Shown: piece by piece, positions 43,911-52,116 of the stretch
How positions within the stretch are numbered: position 1 is the stretch's first letter
How the letters are laid out: every line of letters begins with the position of its first letter
NCBI RefSeq assembly: GCF_028867935.1
Contig: NZ_JAPQNS010000001.1
Coordinates: 1,488,001-1,552,000 of the forward strand
Length of the DNA stretch: 64,000 nucleotides
Source of the DNA: Flavobacterium sp. SUN052
GTDB taxonomy: Bacteria > Bacteroidota > Bacteroidia > Flavobacteriales > Flavobacteriaceae
Reading direction: 5' to 3'
Notes under the pieces: generated by a model
Database searches by the model: none
Told to the model about the DNA's origin: nothing
Seen by the model: only the letters and a program-made list of their open reading frames with translations
Program-made: the position numbers and the translations under genes

Positions 43911-44023
43911 AGCCGTTTGGAATTGATATGTTTTGAAAGTTAGCAACTTACTCAGGGAGAGTCAAGTAAGCCAATCTGGTTGTTATTTAGCGGGGATCTC
44001 GTTTCATCTGCATTCCATCAGCC

Positions 44024-47000
44024 TTATTGTTTCAGCAAGGCGTCAATAGTCATCACCTCCCCATTTTTTATAACCTGCTGCACGTTCAGCGCGTCACGAA
44101 TATTGCCCAGCGGATCGCCCTTCACAATCACCAGATCAGCCAGTTTACCGGGTTCTATTGACCCCAGGTCTTTGCTGACTCCCACCGTTTCAGCCGCCCA
44201 AAGTGTAGCTGACCGAAGTGCCTGATAAGGCGTCAGGCCCGCATCCACAAATGCTTGCAGTTCGGTGTGAAGGCTCAAACCGTACGGTACAAATGGACTA
44301 TCGGTGCCGGTTGTAACATGGGCTCCCGCCAGAATCAACGCCTTTATTCCCTTTTGAAGATTGCCAAAATTGGTTAGGTAACCGGGAATAATTTTCGAAA
44401 TCTGGGCTATGCCGGCTTGCAGTGAATTGGTGTACTCTTCTGTATAAAATGCCTTGTACTGTCGGTTTTCGTAGAATTTTGGGTCTTTACTAGCCATCAC
44501 GTAAAAGCCACCTTGCAACGAAGCCGTCGGGGTAATATTCATTCCCGACCTGGCAATCAGCTGAATTACATCCTGATAGCTCCGGTTCATAGCGGTAATT
44601 TTAGGAGAATACCCCCGCCGACTGGTACCGCCAATGTGTTCAACCGCATCAACGTCGTAGCGCATGGCCGGGAATATCTCATGGGACGATACCGGAATAC
44701 CGTTGGCATGCGCAAACGTTGCAATGCGTTGCTGCATAGCATCAGGCATCCGAACGTACGTTTTAATCAGGTCGTAACCAAGCCGGACAGCGCGGTTCAA
44801 CTCACGGTCGAGCTGCTCATCGGAGTTGATGCTGGTGGCAGCACCGTAATAAATCCGGGTACCATCGGTGAGGCCTCCCGTGAAAAATTGCCGGGGACCA
44901 GGTCGAACACCAGCCGCCCACGACTCTTTGCGTTCCAATGCATCGTACGGATCGGCACCGGGTTCGCGAATGGAGGTGATACCATACGAGAGCCATAATC
45001 GTCCTAATTTTTCGCCAGTCATGGAGTGCTGGTGGGTATGCATCTCGAACAAGCCCGGCATCACCGTTTTATCCGATGCATCGATCAGCGTTCCCGACCG
45101 TCCCGCACGGTGTGGCTCAATCGCTTTGATCCGGTGTCCCTCCAGCAAAATATCAACATTCTGACGGTACGTAACCGATTTACCATCGAATAACCGTCCG
45201 GCATGAATCACTACCTGCCCTTTTGGTTGGCTCACTGTCCAGGTCAACTCCATAGGAATAATCTCCGAATGTCCGTCAGCAACATTAACCTGCTTCAGTA
45301 TATCAGTGGCTAGGTAAAGCAAACTTTTGGAGTCGGCTGTCCAGCTCGGACATTCCGACTGTTCACCGGTTAGCTGACGGGGTTCTCCGGTTGGCGTACC
45401 ATTGGCCGTAACCTCAGTAACCCACAGTTCGCCATCCAGCACGTAAGCCACCTGTGTGCCGTCGGGCGACCATACAGGGCCGTTTTTACTGCGGGTGCCA
45501 AGACTATGTCCAGGAGCAGGCGATACGAAGCGGTCTTTTCTCCCATCAATTGAGATCAGTAGTACTTCGCTTACCCCTTCTCGATACCGCGACGAATACG
45601 GATTCAAGGCCGACACCGCAATCGTCTTCCCGTCGGGCGACCAGCTAGGCTGGCTAGGCACGAATACAGACTCATGAACTTTGGTAGTTTTAGGGGTCGA
45701 GACATCCGCCGTATACGTTACGTCGGCGGTGTACAGTGTACTTCGGCCCCAGGCGTTGCGCGGATCAGCTTGGTAAAAAGCGACTTTCGTTCCATCAGGA
45801 GAAAACGTGGGATAATGCAAATCATCGGGCATGTCTACCAGCAACTTATCCTGCCCCGTTGCGAGATCACGAATCCATACGTCCATTGTCCCGTTTCGAT
45901 CCGACACATACGTCAACTTGGTCCCATCGGGCGACCAGTTGGGATCGACTTCCATTGCTGGGCCATTCGTGATCGCTTTAGGTGTTTTGTTGCCTTTGGT
46001 TAATAACCACAAATCACCTAGGGCCGCAAACGCAATCTGTTTACCATCGGGTGAGATGGCTGGCCCTTTAATGCCTAACACGGGCTTTGGATTGGCCGAG
46101 TCGAAGTCATACGTTTTGCGTTTATAGGTGTTATGAGGCAAGGCAATAATTGCCTGAAACGGAATCGTTTGAGCCGTTATACTACCCAGTTTACGACGTT
46201 TCAGCAAGCCATCTGCCGTGTACAGATACTCCTCAGCCGAGAGCCAGCTTACCCGAAATGGAAATACGTCTTCGGCGGCCTCGGTCAAGCTTGTCATTGC
46301 CCCGTCGGCCAGTGTTGCCATTTCCAGATTGCTTCGTGATTGGGTTAGGGTGTTGTAAAATAGACGCGACCCGTCGGGTTGCCAGTTTGGCCCCGACACT
46401 TTGCCTTTGGGGGCGGCCACCAATCTGCCGGGCTTCCCTGGCGTTATTACATAAATGCCCGGCGCGTCAGTACGATCAGAAACATAAGCGATTTGAGTAC
46501 CGTCGGGCGAAAATGCTGGGTTGTAATCATTACCCGAATCGGTAGTAATTTGAGTTAGCGTGCCATCGGCTACAGTTAGTTGCCAGATGTCGTAATTGCC
46601 CGCCCGGTCTGAGGCAAACACAATCCGCTTGCCATCTAGCGACCAGTGTGGTTCGCGGTCATCATAAATACCCGTGGTCAGTTGTTTGGGCTTTCCGCCG
46701 TTTTTACCCACCGTCCAGAGGTGGTACCGACCATCCCAGAAGGCATGAAACGCAATCTGTGTTCCATCGGGCGACCAGCTTGGCTGTCGACAATCGCCCA
46801 GCGCATCGGTAACCGGTTTGGCTGCACCACCATTTACCGGTACTACCCAGATAGTGCCCTGTAAATCCATCGCGATCAACTTTTTGTCGGGCGAGAGATC
46901 GGCGGCCATGTTGGTCCCTTCTGTTACAGTAACACGAATGGAATCGATGGCAGTGGCGCTACAAACACTTGGAAACAAGAAATTTAGCAGCACCAAAAGC

Positions 47001-47032
47001 CAGATAGAAACAGAAATGCCTTGAATTTTCAT
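44024..47032 (-). CDS. Secreted TolB-like propeller/amidohydrolase fusion protein
   Basis: 1002 residues from the ATG at 47032 (MKIQGISVSIWLLVLLNFLF), a signal peptide. The first two thirds contain many PD40/TolB propeller blades with PxWSPDGTxIAF repeats (CRQPSWSPDGTQIAFHAF; NPAFSPDGTQIAYVSDR). From about residue 620 there is an imidazolonepropionase-like amidohydrolase with metal-ligand motifs VMPGLFEMHTHQHS, SSHEIFPAMRY, EHIGG and TGTDSPFVPYG, and ending VIVKGDPLGN. Such fusions act on peptides or amides in the periplasm; the substrate is unknown. It is a single-gene unit. Confidence 0.88.
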   Translation of the reverse strand: MKIQGISVSIWLLVLLNFLFPSVCSATAIDSIRVTVTEGTNMAADLSPDKKLIAMDLQGTIWVVPVNGGAAKPVTDALGDCRQPSWSPDGTQIAFHAFWDGRYHLWTVGKNGGKPKQLTTGIYDDREPHWSLDGKRIVFASDRAGNYDIWQLTVADGTLTQITTDSGNDYNPAFSPDGTQIAYVSDRTDAPGIYVITPGKPGRLVAAPKGKVSGPNWQPDGSRLFYNTLTQSRSNLEMATLADGAMTSLTEAAEDVFPFRVSWLSAEEYLYTADGLLKRRKLGSITAQTIPFQAIIALPHNTYKRKTYDFDSANPKPVLGIKGPAISPDGKQIAFAALGDLWLLTKGNKTPKAITNGPAMEVDPNWSPDGTKLTYVSDRNGTMDVWIRDLATGQDKLLVDMPDDLHYPTFSPDGTKVAFYQADPRNAWGRSTLYTADVTYTADVSTPKTTKVHESVFVPSQPSWSPDGKTIAVSALNPYSSRYREGVSEVLLISIDGRKDRFVSPAPGHSLGTRSKNGPVWSPDGTQVAYVLDGELWVTEVTANGTPTGEPRQLTGEQSECPSWTADSKSLLYLATDILKQVNVADGHSEIIPMELTWTVSQPKGQVVIHAGRLFDGKSVTYRQNVDILLEGHRIKAIEPHRAGRSGTLIDASDKTVMPGLFEMHTHQHSMTGEKLGRLWLSYGITSIREPGADPYDALERKESWAAGVRPGPRQFFTGGLTDGTRIYYGAATSINSDEQLDRELNRAVRLGYDLIKTYVRMPDAMQQRIATFAHANGIPVSSHEIFPAMRYDVDAVEHIGGTSRRGYSPKITAMNRSYQDVIQLIARSGMNITPTASLQGGFYVMASKDPKFYENRQYKAFYTEEYTNSLQAGIAQISKIIPGYLTNFGNLQKGIKALILAGAHVTTGTDSPFVPYGLSLHTELQAFVDAGLTPYQALRSATLWAAETVGVSKDLGSIEPGKLADLVIVKGDPLGNIRDALNVQQVIKNGEVMTIDALLKQ

Positions 47033-47420
47033 AAATAGGTGACCGGCTCGATGATTTACAGGTAGTACCTTTCGAAAACAGTCATTGGCTTCTAAAACAT
47101 AGCCAGACCCCCCTCTCGAATACAAAACAATTATGAATAAATATTTATCTTTATCAAAATAAAATATTGAAAAATAGCCTATTAAAGGAATATTATACGT
47201 AAAAAGCAAAATCGTATAGAATATATTACACTATTCATTACGTTATCATTCCACTTTGGTAAGGCATGAAATAAAGTAAAAGCATTAATAGTTAACTGCG
47301 TCAATAAATAGCTATTTATACTCAGGCAACAATCACTAATTAAGTATATTTGCCGTGTACCAAATTCCTTTTTGAAAGCCGATAAGTAGTCTTTTGCCCT
47401 GCCTAATACCCCACCTGGCT
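47033..47420. other. AT-rich divergent promoter region
   Basis: 388 bp between two divergently transcribed genes for secreted proteins. It is strongly AT-rich around 47120-47350. No gene, repeat or clear operator was recognised. Confidence 0.5.
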
Positions 47421-50400
47421 ATGTCTTATAATAAAGTTGCCCCTTTAAGTTTTCCGACCAAACGGAATCGGTCATTCGTTTTCAGTTTGTTCTGGCTCAT
47501 ACAAATAGGCATTATTGTCTCGGCGGAAGCCCAGACTCCCGTTTCGTTAGCGTCGCAACCTGGGTATAGCTATACGGCTACGTTTGCTGACATCGCCAAC
47601 TGGACGAACAACTTTGCCTCGGGGATTGAGGCTAACCGATGGGCAAGTGTACCCGTAAGTGGCACGGGAACAACGCCAAATCCAACCCGAATTTTTACAG
47701 CTACCAATACCTTTGTAACCTTCTCCTCGGGTGGTGTACAACGGGGAACCGGAACCATTGCTTTGGTCACCACCGGCACCACCGACAATACCAATAGTGC
47801 GGCCATTGATTTCTTTGTCAATTTTACGGGTCTAAATGCCAATCGATTACAATTTGATGCCATTACGGTATTTAATGGTAATACCGGCGACAATCGGAAG
47901 GGCACCCTCAAAGTGTATGGCTCTACAGACGGTAGTACATTTACCGATTTAGGAGCCGACTACGTGGCTACCAACAGTACATCCGGTTCTGCTACACTTG
48001 GAGTATCGTTACCGGCTTCATTCAATAATTCCTCTACGGCCCGACTTCGGTTTTATTACTTCAACGGGGGTACACCAGCAGGCACTACGGGAGCCCGGCC
48101 AAAAATCGCGATTGATAACGTTCAGGTATCAGGGGCAGCACTAACGGTAACTCCCGCATCGCTAACAGGCCTGAATGCTACCTGTGCCACTCCATCGGTT
48201 GCTCAAGCCTACACACTGACCGGTGGATACAGCCTCACGGCCAACGTAACGGTTAATGCCCCCACTGGTTTTGAGGTTTCTCAAACCAGCAACGTTACGG
48301 GTTTTGCAGCTACCCAGACTGTGGCTCCATCAGGGGGCCTGGTCAATCAGGTGCTGTATGTGCGACGAAAAAGCGGATTAACAGCCGGTTCAGTTTCAAC
48401 AGCGGTTAGTATTACACATACCAGCTCCCAAGCCTTTTCGGCTACGATCCCCCTGAGCGGGTCAACTACAGCTGCCCCAACCACGGCCGTTTCGACTACC
48501 GCCGTTACCTGCCTGGGCGGCAACGATGGCGTTTTGTCTGTATCGGCTACTAGTGGCCCTAGTCCATACAGTTATACCTTATCCACTGGCCCTTCTACAG
48601 CGAATGGGTTGTTCCCCGGACTGGTAGCAGGTACGTATAGTGTGTCTGTATCTGATGCCAATGGTTGCCGTTCAGTGGTGAGCAATCAGCCCATTGCCGA
48701 TGGGATAAGTTTTACCATCACTGCTCAAAACACAACCATCTGCTCGGGTACTCCGGTTGACCTTACCGCACAGGTTACGGCTTACAATACCTATACGAAT
48801 CAGGTATGGCATGTTGGTTCACCCACCGGAGCTATCGTCAGCACACCCGCTTCGGTTACGCCAGGGGTTAGCACCAGTTATTATCTCGTTGCTAAAGGAC
48901 CACAAAGCTGCACCGCACTGGCTACCGTGTCGGTCACAGTGAAGCAGTCGCCAAGTGTACAGATTACCGCCGTTAATGTGAATTGTACGAATACCCCGCA
49001 AGCAACCATTCAGACTCAAGTGGTGGGTGGTGCTCCGCCCATTGGTTATAGTTGGACACGGGCTGGTGTAGTTGGCGTTTTATCGACGTCCCCATCACCG
49101 AGTTTTACCATTTCTGACAGTTATACAGTAGTCGTTACGGATGCTAATACCTGTACAGGGTTTGCCAGTGTCAGCGTCGTTACTCCTGACCCAATTGTAT
49201 CAAGTCTTCAAATTCAGCAACCGCTCTGCTATGGCAGCGAGGGGGTGGCAACGCTCACACTAAATGGCGGCAGTGGTCATTATTCTATCAACTTTACTCC
49301 ATTCGGAGGTGGATCTCCAGTGAGTACGACCACTACCCAGGGCGTTCCTGCTTCTACATCGCTTGCGCCAGGCTCCTATTCCGTAGCCATCACTGATATA
49401 ACGTTAGGATGCCTTTTGTCGTTAACCACTACTCTCACAGATCCGCCCGCCCTGAGTTTAAGTATATCAGGAACTGATCTGCTTTGTAACGGCGCAGCAA
49501 CAGGTGCTTTGAGTAGCACTACCACTGGTGGAACACCTTTTTATAGCTACGTCTGGGATAATGAAGCCAGCACAGCCAATCTGAACTCGCTTACGGCCGG
49601 GACTTATTCACTAACGGTTACCGATGCAAATGGCTGTACTACTAGCCAGGCAATGAGCCTAACCCAGCCTACGCCTTTGAATCCAGGTACCGTTACTGTA
49701 AACGATATCAAGTGCTATGGTACCGAGACCGGAGCCATTAGTCTTACCGGCACATCGGGCGGGGTCGGACCTTACAGCTATACTCTAACAGGAGGCATCG
49801 TTGATAACGCCGGGAGTTTTACAGGCCTGGCACCGGGAGTTTATGCAATCAGTCTGAGTGATGCCAATGGTTGCATTACATCGGTGAACGCGCTCAGTGT
49901 AACCCAACCCACCGATCCTCCCGAATTTTTCTTTTTGGGTTCAGGAACCAACACCCTTACGTGTTCAGGAACACTGCTGTTGGAAACACGGGGCGATCAA
50001 TCCGATTACATGTTTTACGGCCCAGGCATTGTCAGCTTTTCCGAAAGTATTGTCGTAGTTAATCAACCGGGTACCTATACAGCCACCGCTATGGTAGATA
50101 AGGGTTGTCCAGCTACTGCCATTACCACTGTTATATCTGATACAGCGGCCCCTAGTCTCAGTATCAGTCCCAATGATGTAGCCGTATGCGATGGCGCTAC
50201 ACTAACAGCTAACGGCTCGTTTAACTCGCTTATCTGGAGCACCGGAGCTACCACGAACGATATTGTTGCTCACACGTCTACCGTTTATTCTGTAACAGCC
50301 ACCGGTGCCAACGGTTGCACAGCAGTTAGCAATAGCAGTTCGGTGACGGTGAACGCCTTGCCAACGGCGACTCTCTCGGCCAGCCCAAACACAACCATCA

Positions 50401-51128
50401 CCTGTGTGATGCCCAGCGTGACGCTGGTGGCCGGAACGGGTAGCAGCTATGTCTTTACCAACAGCAGCGGTACGCCAATTTCATCGACTGGCAATCAGGC
50501 AGTCGTGACGGCGGCCGGCACGTATTCCGTTATTGTCACGAACAACGGATGTAGCAGTACAAAAAGCATTGTGATCGATCAAGGTACGGGGCCAGCTGGG
50601 TTAACCCTTGGATCACCAGCAACAGCTTCGGTGGTTTGCGAGGGCGGATCGGTAGTAGTTCCTGTATCGGTAAGCGGCACGGCAACGGGCTTTCAGTGGT
50701 ATCAGAACGGCTCAATAGTAGCTGGTCAAACATCCGCTACCCTTTCGCTGGGAGGTTTGCAATCGAGTCAGGCAGGAAATTACGTGCTGGTGGCAACGAG
50801 TGCCTGCGGCAGTGTGACAACCACTTCACCCTTTAATCTAACGGTCAGTTCGCAGCCAACAGTGATCATTTCATTTCCTAGTAGGTCGAACACGCTGGGG
50901 CTGGATATACCGACTATTATTATTTCGCCGGATGTAACTTCATACCAGGTAACGGGTGGTGTATTATTTGAGCGGACCATCCTAATCGATCGCATCAATG
51001 GCTACGAAATTAGGCAGGTAGACAGCAACACCACGGGTCTGTTTAACGTGGATCGGCGGGGACTGTTTACAATGAAAGTAACGGATCAGTATGGGTGCCA
51101 GCGAACGGTGCAGGGCATTCTCAGATAA
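47421..51128 (+). CDS. Large secreted protein with SprB-type repeats
   Basis: 1235 residues from the ATG at 47421; the frame is open from 47394. The signal peptide is SFVFSLFWLIQIGIIVSAEA. A beta-sandwich part (about residues 45-240) is followed by SprB repeats, with clear units such as LLCNGAATGALSSTTTGGTP, KCYGTETGAISLTGTSGG and CLGGNDGVLSVSATSGPS, each ending in SLTVTDANGC or a variant. Ig-like and PKD-like segments follow. No T9SS sorting domain with the usual conserved end was recognised; the protein ends CQRTVQGILR. It is probably an adhesin or a gliding-related surface protein. Confidence 0.85.
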   Translation: MSYNKVAPLSFPTKRNRSFVFSLFWLIQIGIIVSAEAQTPVSLASQPGYSYTATFADIANWTNNFASGIEANRWASVPVSGTGTTPNPTRIFTATNTFVTFSSGGVQRGTGTIALVTTGTTDNTNSAAIDFFVNFTGLNANRLQFDAITVFNGNTGDNRKGTLKVYGSTDGSTFTDLGADYVATNSTSGSATLGVSLPASFNNSSTARLRFYYFNGGTPAGTTGARPKIAIDNVQVSGAALTVTPASLTGLNATCATPSVAQAYTLTGGYSLTANVTVNAPTGFEVSQTSNVTGFAATQTVAPSGGLVNQVLYVRRKSGLTAGSVSTAVSITHTSSQAFSATIPLSGSTTAAPTTAVSTTAVTCLGGNDGVLSVSATSGPSPYSYTLSTGPSTANGLFPGLVAGTYSVSVSDANGCRSVVSNQPIADGISFTITAQNTTICSGTPVDLTAQVTAYNTYTNQVWHVGSPTGAIVSTPASVTPGVSTSYYLVAKGPQSCTALATVSVTVKQSPSVQITAVNVNCTNTPQATIQTQVVGGAPPIGYSWTRAGVVGVLSTSPSPSFTISDSYTVVVTDANTCTGFASVSVVTPDPIVSSLQIQQPLCYGSEGVATLTLNGGSGHYSINFTPFGGGSPVSTTTTQGVPASTSLAPGSYSVAITDITLGCLLSLTTTLTDPPALSLSISGTDLLCNGAATGALSSTTTGGTPFYSYVWDNEASTANLNSLTAGTYSLTVTDANGCTTSQAMSLTQPTPLNPGTVTVNDIKCYGTETGAISLTGTSGGVGPYSYTLTGGIVDNAGSFTGLAPGVYAISLSDANGCITSVNALSVTQPTDPPEFFFLGSGTNTLTCSGTLLLETRGDQSDYMFYGPGIVSFSESIVVVNQPGTYTATAMVDKGCPATAITTVISDTAAPSLSISPNDVAVCDGATLTANGSFNSLIWSTGATTNDIVAHTSTVYSVTATGANGCTAVSNSSSVTVNALPTATLSASPNTTITCVMPSVTLVAGTGSSYVFTNSSGTPISSTGNQAVVTAAGTYSVIVTNNGCSSTKSIVIDQGTGPAGLTLGSPATASVVCEGGSVVVPVSVSGTATGFQWYQNGSIVAGQTSATLSLGGLQSSQAGNYVLVATSACGSVTTTSPFNLTVSSQPTVIISFPSRSNTLGLDIPTIIISPDVTSYQVTGGVLFERTILIDRINGYEIRQVDSNTTGLFNVDRRGLFTMKVTDQYGCQRTVQGILR

Positions 51129-51243
51129 AGTGAAAGAGCGACAGTCCGTCGTTTCGGAGAATGAAAGAGCGGCCGGCGCATAACGGCAACCGGAGGTACT
51201 CTTTCACTCTCCGAAACGTCGGACCGTCACTCTTTCACTCTTT
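51127..51243. repeat. 43-bp-arm palindrome between convergent adhesin and methyltransferase genes
   Basis: Left arm 51127-51169 and right arm 51201-51243 are complementary over 43 bp with about four mismatches (core tgaaagagcgacagtccgtc). The left arm starts at the adhesin stop codon. The right arm contains the last codons and stop of the SpoU methyltransferase, so the C-terminus KSERVTVRRFGE is encoded by the repeat. Confidence 0.85.
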
Positions 51244-51995
51244 AAAACCGCTCTCCGCCAGTTGTCCAAAATCACGGCGGTCGCAATGCCGACATTCAAT
51301 GATTCGGCTTCGCCAAAACGGGGAATTGTTACTTTTTGAGAGACAAACGGCGTCAGTTCAGGCCTGATGCCGTTTGCTTCATTGCCCATCACAAGGTAAC
51401 CTCCCTCCTGCTCAAAAGGCAGCGAATGAATGTTTTCTCCACCCAGAAAAGCACCATAAACGGGTTTCTGATTCGTTTCGTCGGTTAGATAGGCAACCAA
51501 ATCGGTGTAGTACCAGCGCACCCGTGTGAATGAGCCTTTACTAGCCGAAATCACTTTGGGATTATACACTTCGGCCGTTGTCTGGGAGCAAATAACTTTA
51601 TTGATACCGTACCAGTCGGCAATGCGGAGAATGGTGCCGAGGTTACCCGGATCGCGGATGTCGTCTAAAACAAGAACAATTTCACCTGACTCGGCCAATA
51701 GAGGGCGGTTTTCCGTCGTTCTCACCACGGCAATAGCCGCATTGTTGCTTTCTAGGGTACCAACGCGGGTCAGTTCATCGGCAGAAACGATTTCGACGGG
51801 CGGTCGTTGGCCGTCTGGCAGTAAGGCGTTTTCTTTGTAGAATGCTTCCGTCGCCAATACTTGCTCAACCTGGAAGTCAGATGCCAGAACTTCCTGCACA
51901 CTTTTGGCACCTTCAACCAAAAACTGTCCGTGTTCCTGGCGAAACTTTTTTTGGTGTAAGGACCGAATGAACTGCGAGCGACTTTTAGAAAGCAT
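51204..51995 (-). CDS. TrmH/SpoU family RNA 2'-O-methyltransferase
   Basis: 263 residues. An N-terminal RNA-binding substrate domain (SQFIRSLHQKKFRQEHGQFL) is followed by the SpoU domain with the three family motifs: LDDIRDPGNLGTILRIADW, GYLVMGNEANGIRPE and IPRFGEAESLNVGIATAVI, which form the trefoil-knot AdoMet site. It methylates a ribose in rRNA or tRNA. The last twelve residues come from the spacer palindrome and are not part of the family domain. Confidence 0.93.
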   Translation of the reverse strand: MLSKSRSQFIRSLHQKKFRQEHGQFLVEGAKSVQEVLASDFQVEQVLATEAFYKENALLPDGQRPPVEIVSADELTRVGTLESNNAAIAVVRTTENRPLLAESGEIVLVLDDIRDPGNLGTILRIADWYGINKVICSQTTAEVYNPKVISASKGSFTRVRWYYTDLVAYLTDETNQKPVYGAFLGGENIHSLPFEQEGGYLVMGNEANGIRPELTPFVSQKVTIPRFGEAESLNVGIATAVILDNWRRAVLKSERVTVRRFGE

Positions 51996-52000
51996 TCTAG

Positions 52001-52116
52001 ATTATGGATATTGGAAGTTGGATAATGGATATTGTACGTTGGATGGTAAATGGCATGTGTTATTTGTTAGATGTTCAGTATCCAATATCCAACTCCCAAC
52101 GTCTGCTATCCATCAT
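52001..52116. repeat. Heptad-built palindrome carrying start codons of the Omp85 lipoprotein gene
   Basis: Left units atggata, ttggaag, ttggata, atggata, ttgtacg, ttggatg, gtaaatg, gcatgtg, ttatttg, ttagatg follow at exact 7-bp spacing, and the right arm (tccaata, tccaact, cccaacg, tctgcta, tccatca) is complementary to them. All ATG codons usable by the next gene lie in these units. Confidence 0.85.

Noticed and set aside
47394..51128. T9SS sorting signal at the end of the SprB-repeat protein
   Set aside because: The C-terminus CQRTVQGILR lacks the conserved motifs of type A or B sorting domains as far as I can see.
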